64,000 nt of DNA. Origin: Halomonas gemina (GTDB lineage Bacteria; Pseudomonadota; Gammaproteobacteria; Pseudomonadales; Halomonadaceae). Positions 55,323 to 64,000 of the stretch are shown here, one piece after another. Numbering within the stretch: the stretch's first letter is position 1; each line of letters starts with the position of its first letter. The position numbers were made by a program, and so were the translations under genes. Below the pieces are notes generated by a model that worked only from the letters and a program-made list of their open reading frames with translations, had not been told where the DNA came from and ran no database searches. Location of the stretch: the NCBI RefSeq assembly GCF_023554995.1, contig NZ_JAMJPK010000003.1:248001-312000 (forward strand), given 5' to 3'.

Positions 55323-56750
55323 TCAGGCGACCGTGTCCGCCACCGCATTGACGGCCCCCTCGCGGACCAGCTCGTCGAGCACCGCGTCCACGGCGTGACG
55401 GGTTCGCGCGACGATCTCGTCGACCTCCTCGCGGCTGGTGGTCAGCGGCGGCGCGAAGCCCAGGATATCCCCCTGGGGCATGGCGCGGGCGATCAGGTTC
55501 TCCTGCATCGCCGCGGCGGCGATGCGCGGCCCGACCTTCAGCGCCGGGTCGAAGGCCGTGCGACGGCTCGGGTCGGCGGCGAACTCCAGTGCCGCCAGCA
55601 TGCCCACGCCGCGCACGTTGCCGACGATGGGATGGTCGCCGAAGGCGTCCTGCATCTGCTGCTGCAGGTAGGCGCCGGTATCACGGGCATTCCCCGTCAG
55701 GCCCTCGCGCTCGATGATCGCCAGGTTGGCCAGGCCCGCGGCACAGCCCAGGGCATGGCCGGAGTAGGTCCAGCCGTGGCCGATCGGGCCGAACTCGCCG
55801 GTGCCCTGTTCCAGCACCTGCCACACGCGGTCGCCGACGATCACCCCGGAGAGCGGCTGGTAGGCGCTGGTCAGGCCCTTGGCGACAGTTATGAGGTCGG
55901 GCTTGATGCCGTAGAAGTGGCTGCCGAAGTCGCTGCCGATGCGCCCAAAGCCACACACCACCTCGTCGGCGATCAGCAGCACGTCGTACCTGGCCAGCAC
56001 CTCCTGGATCTCGTTCCAGTAGCCTTCCGGCGGCGGCACGATGCCCCCGGTGCCGAGCACCGGCTCGCCGATGAAGGCGGCCACGGTCTCCGGCCCCTCG
56101 GCGAGGATCATCTCCTCGAGCTTCGTTGCGCAGTGCTTCGAGAACTCGCGCTCGGTCATGCCCTCGAGCTCGGCGGCGCGCTGGTAGTAGAACGGCGCCT
56201 CGGTGTGGCGGATGGTGTCGATGGGCAGGTCGAAGTGGTCATGGAAGGCCTTGAGGCCGGTCAGCGAGCCCGAGGCGATACCGGAGCCGTGGTAGCCACG
56301 CATCCGCGAGATGACCTTCTTCTTCTGCGGCAGGCCGCGCACGTTGTTGTAGTAGCGCACGATCTTGAGCTGGGTCTCGTTGGCATCACTGCCGGACATG
56401 CCGTAGTAGACCTTGGACATACCGGGACCGGCGAGCTCGAGGATCTTCTCGGACAGGGCGATCTGCGGCTCGTTGGAGTGCCCCACATAGGTGTGGTAGT
56501 AGGACATCTTCAGGGCCTGCTCATAGATGGCCTCGGCTACCTCGGTGCGGCCATAGCCGATGTTGACGCAGTAGAGGCCGGCAAAGCCGTCGATGAACTC
56601 GCGGCCATCCTTGTCGACGATATGGATCCCCTTGCCGCCGGTGATCACGCGCCCCGGCGCGTCGCCATGGGCGAAGTCGCGCAGGTGGGTGGAGGCGTGG
56701 AAGGTCACCTTGCGGTCGCGGGCGATCAGGTCCTGGTGCTGCTGGTTCAT
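55323..56750 (-). CDS. Class III PLP aminotransferase (omega-transaminase, diaminobutyrate-type candidate)
   Basis: The 475-residue enzyme has the cofactor motif VYYGMSGSDANETQLKIV, DVLLIADEVVCGFGRIG with the PLP Asp, and the Schiff-base Lys in LITVAKGLTSAYQPLSG. It resembles DoeD-type or other omega-amino acid transaminases; 2,4-diaminobutyrate, gamma-aminobutyrate or putrescine-derived substrates are all possible. It lies 69 bp after the semialdehyde dehydrogenase gene and 92 bp ahead of eutB in one operon, so diaminobutyrate is favoured. Confidence 0.88.
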   Translation of the reverse strand: MNQQHQDLIARDRKVTFHASTHLRDFAHGDAPGRVITGGKGIHIVDKDGREFIDGFAGLYCVNIGYGRTEVAEAIYEQALKMSYYHTYVGHSNEPQIALSEKILELAGPGMSKVYYGMSGSDANETQLKIVRYYNNVRGLPQKKKVISRMRGYHGSGIASGSLTGLKAFHDHFDLPIDTIRHTEAPFYYQRAAELEGMTEREFSKHCATKLEEMILAEGPETVAAFIGEPVLGTGGIVPPPEGYWNEIQEVLARYDVLLIADEVVCGFGRIGSDFGSHFYGIKPDLITVAKGLTSAYQPLSGVIVGDRVWQVLEQGTGEFGPIGHGWTYSGHALGCAAGLANLAIIEREGLTGNARDTGAYLQQQMQDAFGDHPIVGNVRGVGMLAALEFAADPSRRTAFDPALKVGPRIAAAAMQENLIARAMPQGDILGFAPPLTTSREEVDEIVARTRHAVDAVLDELVREGAVNAVADTVA

Positions 56751-56819
56751 CTCGTTCTCTCTTTTCTCGTGCTCCCCGGCATCCCGCCGGGGAGAAGGTT
56801 CATCAATGTGGTCGGGCAA

Positions 56820-58301
56820 TCAGCTGCCGGAGACCGAGCCGAGGGCACCCAGGCAGTAGTACTTCGTCTCGAGGTACTCGTCGATGCCGGTCACCCCGCC
56901 CTCGCGGCCGAGGCCGGAGTGCTTGACGCCGCCGAAGGGCACGGGCGGGCCGGTCATCTTCACCGAGTTGACCGAGACCATGCCGAACTCCAGCGCGCGC
57001 ATGATCTTCCAGATGCGGCGGATGTCGTGGGTGTAGATGTAGGCTGCCAGGCCGTACTCGGTGTCGTTGGCCATCTCGATGACCTGGTCATCGTTGGCAT
57101 AGGCGGTGATGCCGGCCACCGGGGCGAAGCTCTCCTCGTGCCAGATCTTCATGTCGTGGGTCACGCCCGTGAGCAGCACCGGCATGAAGAAGTTCTCGCC
57201 CGGGGCCTGGCTCTGGTCGCCGGCCACCAGGGTGGCGCCCTTGGAAAGGGCGTCGTCGACGATGGCCGCGGCCTTCTCCACCGCCTGGCGATGGATCAGC
57301 GGCCCCAGGTCGATCTCGCCCTCCAGGCCGTTGCCCACGGTCAGCGCCGCCATGCGCTCGGCGAAGTGCGCAACGAACTCGTCGTGGATCGACTCGTGGA
57401 CCAGGATGCGGTCCGCGGCGAGGCAGTCCTGGCCGGCGGTCTGGAACTTCGCCGCCACCGCGGCGAAGGCCGCCTCCCTGGGGTCCATGTCCGGCCCGAC
57501 GATGAAGGGCGCATTCCCCCCCAGCTCCAGCGAGACGCGCTTGACGGTGTTGGCGCACTGCTCGAGCAGCAGCCGGCCTACCCGGGTGGAGCCGGTGAAG
57601 GAGAGCGCCTTGACGCGGTCCTCGCCGCACAGGATCCGCGACACCTCGGGCGGGTCGCCCAGCACCACGTTGAACACCCCGGCCGGGATGCCGGCGCGCT
57701 CGGCGAGCTCCGCCAGTGCCAGCGCCGAGAACGGCGTCTCCCCGGCCGGCTTGACGATCACCGTGCAGCCGGCGGCCATGGCGGCGGCGGCCTTGCGGGT
57801 GATCATCGCCAGCGGGAAGTTCCACGGGGTGATCAGGGCGGCGATGCCCACCGGCTCCTTGATGGTGCCAAGAGAGGCATTGGGAATGGGACTGGGGATG
57901 GTCTGGCCGAAGGTGCGCTTGCCCTCCTCGGCGAACCAGCGCACGAAGCTCGCGCCGTATTCCACCTCGCCGCGGGCGTCGGGCAGCGGCTTGCCCTGCT
58001 CCAGGGTCATGAGGGTGGCGAGGTCCTCGCGATGGGCCTGCAGCAGATCGTACCAGGCCAGCAGCCGCTCGCAGCGCTCGTCGGCGCGCAGCGCGCGCCA
58101 GTGCACGAAGGCCGCCTCGGCGGCATCCACGGCCGCGGTGATCTGGTGGGCCTCCAGCCAGGGAATGTGCCCCAGCGCCTCGCCGGTGGCCGGATCGAAC
58201 ACGGCCTCCTCGCGGCCGCCCTCGCCATGGGTCCACTTGCCGTCGACGTAGGCATACTGACGAAACAGACGCGGATCGCTGAGTTTGCTGGAAAGAGTCA
58301 T
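56820..58301 (-). CDS. NAD(P)+ semialdehyde dehydrogenase, GabD/DoeC-like
   Basis: The 493-residue aldehyde dehydrogenase has LITPWNFPLAMITRKAAAA, the cofactor Lys in TVIVKPAGETPFSAL, the base Glu in VSLELGGNAPFIVG and the nucleophile Cys in TAGQDCLAADRILV. It resembles succinate-semialdehyde dehydrogenase GabD; in this context aspartate or succinate semialdehyde after ectoine/diaminobutyrate deamination is the likely substrate. GGAGGTACCGT ahead of ATG 58301 is strong. It is the promoter-proximal gene of the four-gene minus-strand operon. Confidence 0.9.
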   Translation of the reverse strand: MTLSSKLSDPRLFRQYAYVDGKWTHGEGGREEAVFDPATGEALGHIPWLEAHQITAAVDAAEAAFVHWRALRADERCERLLAWYDLLQAHREDLATLMTLEQGKPLPDARGEVEYGASFVRWFAEEGKRTFGQTIPSPIPNASLGTIKEPVGIAALITPWNFPLAMITRKAAAAMAAGCTVIVKPAGETPFSALALAELAERAGIPAGVFNVVLGDPPEVSRILCGEDRVKALSFTGSTRVGRLLLEQCANTVKRVSLELGGNAPFIVGPDMDPREAAFAAVAAKFQTAGQDCLAADRILVHESIHDEFVAHFAERMAALTVGNGLEGEIDLGPLIHRQAVEKAAAIVDDALSKGATLVAGDQSQAPGENFFMPVLLTGVTHDMKIWHEESFAPVAGITAYANDDQVIEMANDTEYGLAAYIYTHDIRRIWKIMRALEFGMVSVNSVKMTGPPVPFGGVKHSGLGREGGVTGIDEYLETKYYCLGALGSVSGS

Positions 58302-58529
58302 ACGGTACCTCCCCTGACGCACCGGCATGTATCAACGCCGGCGATATTCCGGCGCGGCTCTGGGCGCCGAAAAAAGAAAAAAACGTGCGAGCCGCCTGTT
58401 GATGACGTCCCAGGGCGGCTCGATGGCGTCATGATAGAGGAGGTGACGGACACAGAGTTTTTGTTTCATCCCTGGAATCCGCCGGGATTTTTTGTGCCTT
58501 CCACATTGATGATCGATTTTTCCTGGCCA

Positions 58530-58568
58530 CAAAAACAAGACGGCGCCACCCTTTCAAGGTGACGCCGC
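58530..58568 (-). terminator. Terminator of the MFS-usp unit
   Basis: On the minus strand CGGCGTCACC pairs with GGTGGCGCCG (one G-U pair) around an 8-base loop, followed by a T-rich stretch (A5 at 58531-58535). It starts 21 bp after the usp stop. Confidence 0.75.
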
Positions 58569-58589
58569 CGCGTTCCCGGTGGATCGAGA

Positions 58590-59423
58590 TCAGCGCAGCA
58601 CCAGCAACGAGCAGGGAGCATTGAGCAGCACCGAGCCCGTGATGCTACCCACCAGCAGATGACGGATACGCGAATGCCCGTAGGCACCCATGATCATCAT
58701 GTCGATATCATTTTCACAGGCGTAGTCGACCAGTGCCTGGTCAGTATCCTGACGCGGCAGGAGGAAGGTCCGCACGGGAATGCTCCCTCCCTCCAGGGTA
58801 TGGCGAACCCACTCCATCTGCTCACGATGCTCATCGGTTTCCCCCCCGACCATGACGACGTCACATTCGACACCGTCCAGCAAGGGGCTGTCGGCGACCA
58901 TCTGAACCCCCTTGACGGTCGTCTTGCTGCCATCGAATGCCAGCATGATGCGCCGTGGCTTCCGGAAACTCTCCTGAACGATCAGTATCGGTCGATGCAG
59001 TGCACGGATAACGCGCACGATATTCCCCCCCAGATGACCTTCCGGAGTCGTCGCACCGTGCTTGCCGAGAATCAGCAGACGCATCTCGTCTTCCAGTGAG
59101 GCCAGCACCTCGACCAGGACCCCTTCCTCGAGTCGGCGCAGTGGCTGCAGGCTCACGTCGTCGGCACAATGCTGGCTCGCCTGCTCCAGTACGAGTTCGG
59201 CACGCTCTCTCAGCAGATCGAGCTGGCGCGTATCCAGGGCCTGCATCTTGTCGCCCAGGGCAGTGTCCTTCATCGCCTCTTGTTCCCGGGCGGCTTGCAT
59301 GTTCTCGATCACATGAAGCAGCGTCATCGGCACGCCGATACGCTTGCTGGCCCAGGCGGCGGCATCGCAAACGGCAGGCATCATGTCCGAGTCATCGATG
59401 CTGGCAATAATGTGTCGTGTCAT
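58590..59423 (-). CDS. Tandem universal stress protein, copy 3
   Basis: The 277-residue protein has two UspA domains. The C-terminal domain carries MMIMGAYGHSRIRHLLVGSITGS, and the domain junction PILIVQESF with IMLAFDGSKTTVKG is shared with copies 1 and 2. Otherwise it is clearly diverged, with a distinct first domain (VIENMQAAREQEAMKD). It lies 87 bp after an MFS gene in the same direction and ends at a terminator, repeating the transporter-Usp pairing of the SulP locus. Confidence 0.9.
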   Translation of the reverse strand: MTRHIIASIDDSDMMPAVCDAAAWASKRIGVPMTLLHVIENMQAAREQEAMKDTALGDKMQALDTRQLDLLRERAELVLEQASQHCADDVSLQPLRRLEEGVLVEVLASLEDEMRLLILGKHGATTPEGHLGGNIVRVIRALHRPILIVQESFRKPRRIMLAFDGSKTTVKGVQMVADSPLLDGVECDVVMVGGETDEHREQMEWVRHTLEGGSIPVRTFLLPRQDTDQALVDYACENDIDMMIMGAYGHSRIRHLLVGSITGSVLLNAPCSLLVLR

Positions 59424-59510
59424 CTCGCTCTCCTCGCAATATCGCTCGGCACCCCTTCAGTTCGGGCACCGAGACATCCCCGCCATCGCGGGGCTCGGTC
59501 TCGCTGCCGA

Positions 59511-60863
59511 TCAACGGCTCTCATCGTGCCCCGGATAACTGGCAAGCTGCCGATGCAGCTGTTCCAGCATCTTGAGCTGAGCCCTGTTGTCGGCTTCATG
59601 CTTGCGACTCACCTCATCGAGCTGCTGTGACAGCAGGTCGACACGGTCCTTGAGGGTCACATTCATCTTGGAGATTTCACTCAGCGCATGACTTGAGCCG
59701 CTGCGAGACAACCACTTCTTGAGGCCAGAAAAGTGCATGGCGCGTTCCGCCAGAAGCAATACCGCCACGAAGATCAGCGCGATAGCCATGGCGGTATAGG
59801 AGAAATAGACACTGCCATCACCGAACAAGCGACTTACCAGGCCCAGCAATACCGGCGAGATGAACTGGCCGAGATAGATACTGCTGACCAGGATAGCGGT
59901 AGCCATTGCACGAGCCGCCCCGGTCGTGATCTTGGTTGCGCTGTCGAAGATGATCGGCACCGTGCTCCCGTAACCGAAACCAAGTACCAGCACACCGATG
60001 CCCAGCAGCACGATATATTCGTTCAGGAAGGCAATCATGCCGAAACCGATAGCCATGTAGACGACCTGCAACGGCACGAAGAGCGACTTCAGGACGCGAC
60101 GGAAGAATGCCACCGACATGCCGCCAAGAAAACCACCTACTGAACATACTGCAATGACCAAGCCGTTGACGACGGTATTGGTGATATGCAGTTCGCTCAG
60201 GTAAAGCGACATGTTCGAGGGTATCCCGAAGAAGACCACGAACGTCAGGATCATGTACACGGCGAGCAGGAACACGCGAGCATCGAAACTGCTCTTCTCG
60301 CCGGCTTCACTGGTATGCTGGGGAGGCGCCTTGCGCGGCAAGAAGAAGACCACAAGCAGCAGCACGAACGCCGCAAGACCATAGGCCATGAAGGAAAAAC
60401 GCCATCCCTGCAAGGCCAGCACGCCGGACACGACGATGGCGATGATACCACCAAGGTTGGTGGCTGCACTCTGCAGACCCAGGGTCCTAGTCCGCTCCTC
60501 CCCCTCATAATAATCGGAGATGAGCGTAATCGAGAGAGGAATCATCAGACCGATCGAGATACCCAGCAGGACGCGGGTTCCCAACATGAACATCATGGAA
60601 TCGGAGAGCGATCCACCAATCCCACCCACCAGATACATAACCAACGAAACGATCAGGATCGATTTCTTGGAGTAGTGCTTGGCGAGGAAACCGGAAATGA
60701 AGGAAAAGGGAACGACCAACCCGGCATGCAGGGAAGTCAGCAGGTTGATCTGGAAGTCGGAAGCATTGGGAAATGCCGCCGCAATGGAAGCAATGGCTGG
60801 TGCAATCATCGCCCCAGCCATCACTGTTATCAATGATACCGAAAGTATCGCGTATTTTAACAC
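59511..60863 (-). CDS. MFS transporter with C-terminal coiled coil
   Basis: The 450-residue membrane protein has about twelve helices (residues 1-385), with the MFS loop between helices 2 and 3 as SGFLAKHYSKKSILI and EGEERTRTLGLQSAATNLGG near helix 5. A hydrophilic tail of about 55 residues (VTLKDRVDLLSQQLDEVSRK and on) is predicted to be a coiled coil, unusual for MFS. The substrate is unknown. Its DNA is richer in A and T than its neighbours. It is paired with a downstream Usp. Confidence 0.82.
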   Translation of the reverse strand: MLKYAILSVSLITVMAGAMIAPAIASIAAAFPNASDFQINLLTSLHAGLVVPFSFISGFLAKHYSKKSILIVSLVMYLVGGIGGSLSDSMMFMLGTRVLLGISIGLMIPLSITLISDYYEGEERTRTLGLQSAATNLGGIIAIVVSGVLALQGWRFSFMAYGLAAFVLLLVVFFLPRKAPPQHTSEAGEKSSFDARVFLLAVYMILTFVVFFGIPSNMSLYLSELHITNTVVNGLVIAVCSVGGFLGGMSVAFFRRVLKSLFVPLQVVYMAIGFGMIAFLNEYIVLLGIGVLVLGFGYGSTVPIIFDSATKITTGAARAMATAILVSSIYLGQFISPVLLGLVSRLFGDGSVYFSYTAMAIALIFVAVLLLAERAMHFSGLKKWLSRSGSSHALSEISKMNVTLKDRVDLLSQQLDEVSRKHEADNRAQLKMLEQLHRQLASYPGHDESR

Positions 60864-61466
60864 TTATCAGGACTCCGTACTGTCACTTTTAATTGGAGAT
60901 TGCCAATCTGGCAACCATGCTCACAACTAATAAGTGAAGACAAGACCCGGCAACACAGGGGAGTATCTGCACTCTATATTAAGCCAAGTCGGCAAATATA
61001 GAAAACGAAAGAATGAAACAACATGTTTTAAATAATAATTACACGCTGCTAAACTCTGTCGTCATGTGGATTACTGACAATTTCGGACCATCACGATATA
61101 AGTTAATTTTCATCGGATTATCACGAAACAATCAAGAGCAGCCATTATTTTTTAAATAAACCCTTTAAAAACCCACTTCTCAATTTATTTTACATTATGT
61201 AGTATCAATTATTGATCAATCGTCAAGAATAATACACAAGGGTCGCTGGAAATTCAATAGAATCGCAGTGTATACCAGGGCTATCGCGGTCGGGTTCAGC
61301 AAGAGGCACAGGAGGCAGACAGAACGTGGAGGGGGCCACCGCCCCCTCGCAGGTCCGGCGCCCCGGGACCTTTCGCTGAACTGCCGCGAGCGGATAAGCC
61401 AACTACGACAAATCTGCAGCGTATTGCGGCATTGCATGCGCGACGTCGTGACCTCAGAGCCTCTTA
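60864..61466. other. AT-rich 603-bp gap
   Basis: This region is strikingly AT-rich between about 60880 and 61260, unlike the rest of the window. I see no convincing gene on either strand. It should hold the MFS promoter and, at its right end, the terminator-like hairpin of the decarboxylase gene. It may be an insertion scar, a curved or H-NS/xenogeneic-silencer-type region, or a remnant of transferred DNA. Confidence 0.6.
61329..61348 (-). terminator. Hairpin after the decarboxylase gene
   Basis: GAGGGGGC pairs exactly with GCCCCCTC around CACC. It lies about 120 bp beyond the decarboxylase stop and has only a weak T-rich follow-up on the minus strand. Confidence 0.45.
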
Positions 61467-64000
61467 TCACCCCGCCGGCGGGTTGCGCAGGGCCTCCTCG
61501 GTGAAGACCAGCAGGCCGAGCTCCGGGCGATAGCCGTGGATCTCGGTGACGTCCAGGGCCTGCAGGAAGTAGAGGATCTCCTCGCTGACCACCTGCCCCG
61601 GCACCAGCACCGGAAAGCCCGGCGGGTAGGGGATCACGAAGCTCGCCGAGACCACGTCGCGGCCACTGCGCATCTGGGCCTGGAGCTCACCGTTGTCGAA
61701 GCGCAGGTACTCGGTGTTCTCGTCGTCGTAGCTGAGGAAGTAGGCCTGGCGGATGTCGCCCTCCGGCGTGCTGCCGCCGGGGTTGGGGCGGAAGGCATCG
61801 TGGAAGCGGCTGAAGTCCGGCAGCGGCGGCAGCTCCTTGGTCAACGAGTGGACCCGGTTCTCGATGATCTTGCGCTCCGGGCGGCTGCTCTCCTCCCAGC
61901 GATACTCGAACTCCTTGGCCAGCTTGAGCAGCACGTCGAGCAGGTAGGCGATCGAGCCCCGGGTGGTACCGATGTTGGTCATGAACAGCACGGTGTTGCG
62001 CGAGGTCTTGTTGATCTGGATCCCGTACTTGTTCATCAGGTATTCGTTCTTGAAGGTATCCCCGTCGATGCCCGTGGCGCCGATGGCGATGGTGATGCGG
62101 CTGGGGTCGACGACGAACTCGTCGTTGGCCCAGGCCTCCTCCATCTTGTTCCAGCCGGTGACCGGGTCATAGAAGGTCTCGACCCCCGACTGCCGGTACT
62201 CCAGCGGCACCATGTCCTTGTTGATCAGTACCCGGAAGTACTTCTGCAGCAGCGGGTGGGTATAGAGCTGCTCGCGCAGCGACAGCGCCGCCTCCACCTG
62301 GGCGTGCACCAGCTCGAAGCCCTCCATCTCGGCCTGCATGCGCCCCACATCCAGCGAGGCGATGATCTGGTAGTTGGGCGAGGTCGAGGTATGGGTCATG
62401 TAGGCCTCGTGGAACGGCGCCTCGACCTTCTGGCGATAGTCCTGGTCCCAGACATGAATCATCGACCCCTGGCGCAGCGAGGTCAGGGTCTTGTGGGTAG
62501 AGTGGGTGGCATAGGCGCGGATGCGCACCGTGTCGGGGTCGGGCAGCAGGGGCCGGTCGAGCCAGGTGGCATCGTCGTCGGGGTCGAGGGCGTCGAACTC
62601 CGCCTTCCAGGCGTCGTACTCCTCGCGATAGGCCTCGCTGCGGTAACGGTCGCGCAGGGTACGCGCGGCGTGCATGGCGGTCCGCGGCCGATAGGTGGGG
62701 TTGAAGCCGGCGAAGGCGAACCACGCCTCGTCCCACAGGAACACCAGGTCGGGCTTGATTGCCAGGCACTCCTCCATCACCCGGCGCACGTTGTAGACCA
62801 CGCCGTCGAAGGTGCAGTTGGTCAGCAGCAGCATCTTGACCTTGTGCAGCTGGCCCGAACGCTTGTAACCAAGCAGCGTCTTCTTGATCTCCTTGAGCGG
62901 TACCGCTCCGTACATGGAGTAGTCGTCGAGCGGATAGGAGTCGAGGTAGCTGACGTGGGCGCCGGCCAGCACCATGCCGTAGTGGTGCGACTTGTGGCAG
63001 TCGCGGTCGATCAGCACGATATCGCGGGGCTTGATCAGCGCCTGCACCACGATCTTGTTGGCGGTGGAGGTGCCGTTGGTGACGAAGAAGCTCTGCCGCG
63101 CACCGAAGGCCCGGGCGGCGTACTCCTGGGCCTTCTTGATCGGCCCGTAGGGCTGCAGCAGGGAATCCAGCCCGCCGGAGGTGGCCGAGGTCTCGGCCAG
63201 GAAGATGTTGATGCCGTAGAAGTCGATCATCTGCCCGGCCCAGTGGGAACGGGTGATCGACTTGCCCCGCGAGATGGGCATGGCATGGAAGACCCCGGTG
63301 GGCTTCTTGCTGTACTCGCGCAGCGCATCGAAGAAGGGGGTGCGATAGCGGTTGTCGATGGCGCGCAGGATGGTGTGGTGCTGCTCGATGTAGTCCGTCT
63401 CGCGGTAGAAGATACGATTGAAGTGACGGATATCGCGACTGGCCGTGGCCTCCACGTCGCCGCTGGTGACCAGGAACTGGTCGATCTCGGGGCGCAGCTC
63501 GTGAATCATGCTGCTCAGCAGGATGCTGCGCTCGGCCTCGGACTGGTTCTCCAGCACCTTCTCCGAGAGGCCTTCAAGGTAGCTGCGCAGGGCGCTGAGG
63601 TTGTACTTCGACTTGTAGGGAAATTCATAGCGGATCAGGCAGGCCTGGATGTTGGGGTTGACCAGCACCGCGATCAGCGCATCCTCGAAGCTGCGCACCG
63701 TGACCACGTCATAGACGAAGCGATCCTCGGGGCGACGCATGTTGTGGAAGGCCTCACGAACCACCTCCTCTTCCGGCGCCGACAGGTTATCGACAATCAG
63801 CAGCTCGAAGTAGGGCTGGGCCGAGCTGTTCGACGCCGGGTGTCCGCGGCGCAGCTGCGCCAGGGCATCGAGGGTCTCCATATCCTCGGCATCGGCGTCG
63901 GTCTCGGAGAGATCCACATGGCGCCGCCGGTAGGACTCACTGATCAGCGCCCGTACCAGACGCTTGACCACCTTCTCCAGCAGCCCGTACTCCCCGCGGT
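61467..64000 (-). CDS. Orn/Lys/Arg decarboxylase family protein, N-terminus outside window
   Basis: A PLP fold-type I decarboxylase of the large degradative kind, probably for arginine, lysine or ornithine. About 844 residues are visible and the frame continues through the right edge. It has an N-terminal receiver-like wing domain (FELLIVDNLSAPEEEVVREAF), GTSTANKIVVQALIKPRDIV, DCHKSHHYGMVLAG, DEAWFAFAGFNP and the PLP Lys in ATHSTHKTLTSLRQGS. These enzymes consume protons and yield polyamines. The total size is larger than the 710-755 residues common for CadA/AdiA, suggesting an extended N-terminus. No antiporter of AdiC/CadB type is visible beside it. Confidence 0.92.
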   Translation of the reverse strand, partial: RGEYGLLEKVVKRLVRALISESYRRRHVDLSETDADAEDMETLDALAQLRRGHPASNSSAQPYFELLIVDNLSAPEEEVVREAFHNMRRPEDRFVYDVVTVRSFEDALIAVLVNPNIQACLIRYEFPYKSKYNLSALRSYLEGLSEKVLENQSEAERSILLSSMIHELRPEIDQFLVTSGDVEATASRDIRHFNRIFYRETDYIEQHHTILRAIDNRYRTPFFDALREYSKKPTGVFHAMPISRGKSITRSHWAGQMIDFYGINIFLAETSATSGGLDSLLQPYGPIKKAQEYAARAFGARQSFFVTNGTSTANKIVVQALIKPRDIVLIDRDCHKSHHYGMVLAGAHVSYLDSYPLDDYSMYGAVPLKEIKKTLLGYKRSGQLHKVKMLLLTNCTFDGVVYNVRRVMEECLAIKPDLVFLWDEAWFAFAGFNPTYRPRTAMHAARTLRDRYRSEAYREEYDAWKAEFDALDPDDDATWLDRPLLPDPDTVRIRAYATHSTHKTLTSLRQGSMIHVWDQDYRQKVEAPFHEAYMTHTSTSPNYQIIASLDVGRMQAEMEGFELVHAQVEAALSLREQLYTHPLLQKYFRVLINKDMVPLEYRQSGVETFYDPVTGWNKMEEAWANDEFVVDPSRITIAIGATGIDGDTFKNEYLMNKYGIQINKTSRNTVLFMTNIGTTRGSIAYLLDVLLKLAKEFEYRWEESSRPERKIIENRVHSLTKELPPLPDFSRFHDAFRPNPGGSTPEGDIRQAYFLSYDDENTEYLRFDNGELQAQMRSGRDVVSASFVIPYPPGFPVLVPGQVVSEEILYFLQALDVTEIHGYRPELGLLVFTEEALRNPPAG

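Noticed and set aside
55302-58562. 1086-residue open frame on the plus strand
   Set aside because: It runs antisense through the aminotransferase and semialdehyde dehydrogenase genes, with low-complexity Gly/Ala/Arg content and no motif.

Overview
The window is GC-rich, coding-dense chromosomal DNA. It most resembles a halophilic gammaproteobacterium of the Halomonas/Halomonadaceae type. This is inferred from the gene set: ftsB-ispD, a complete Entner-Doudoroff locus with a HexR-type regulator, cfa-metK-luxS, YnjBCD, an EutBC/aminotransferase/semialdehyde-dehydrogenase block typical of ectoine users, and a degradative-type basic amino acid decarboxylase. I saw no rRNA, tRNA, CRISPR array, prophage or insertion sequence.

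Layout. 1-2.0 kb: ispD (cut by the edge), ftsB and a FemAB/GNAT-like protein. 2.2-3.6 kb: an aldehyde dehydrogenase. 3.7-12.9 kb: the glucose/Entner-Doudoroff region, with edd-glk-mutarotase-sugar kinase on +, zwf-pgl-eda on -, and hexR divergent from zwf. HexR-like palindromes lie before edd and between zwf and hexR. 13-16 kb: a three-gene PhnD-type ABC importer. 16-24 kb: RidA, two DksA/TraR-type zinc-finger proteins, an MFS carrier, a tandem universal stress protein, an NAD-type isocitrate/isopropylmalate dehydrogenase, a HelD-like helicase and two small unknown genes. 23.9-27.3 kb: cfa, metK, an ABM monooxygenase and luxS in one direction, covering use, synthesis and recycling of S-adenosylmethionine. 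27.4-29.8 kb: a SulP transporter with a tandem Usp. 30.2-33.5 kb: slipin, NfeD and a c-type cytochrome with a long Ala/Glu/Gly repeat. 33.7-38.5 kb: a small-molecule kinase followed by YnjBCD.

38.5-47.3 kb is an accessory-looking envelope cluster: a YiiX-like enzyme, DUF3179, TIGR04283/TIGR04282 glycosyltransferases, an ECF sigma factor with zinc-finger anti-sigma, DUF302 twice, DUF3047, DinB and small membrane proteins. 46.9-49.8 kb holds the most interesting locus. It has a 798-residue enzyme with a tubulin-tyrosine-ligase-type ATP-grasp, a PqqD/RRE-like domain and a third domain that may be a degenerate HprK. Beside it is a 101-residue protein with a YxxPxL-bearing N-terminus and a Glu/Gly/Ala tail resembling tubulin tails. 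The same N-terminus and repeat occur in the cytochrome at 32.8-33.5 kb. I propose a bacterial peptide-tail amino-acid ligation system with at least two substrates. 50-53 kb: a TetR/AhpD pair with a 32-bp operator, an exported rhodanese and a haloacid dehalogenase. 53-58.3 kb: the eutC-eutB-aminotransferase-semialdehyde dehydrogenase operon. 58.6-60.9 kb: an MFS carrier with a third tandem Usp. 60.9-61.5 kb: an AT-rich gap. 61.5-64 kb: an Orn/Lys/Arg decarboxylase cut by the edge.
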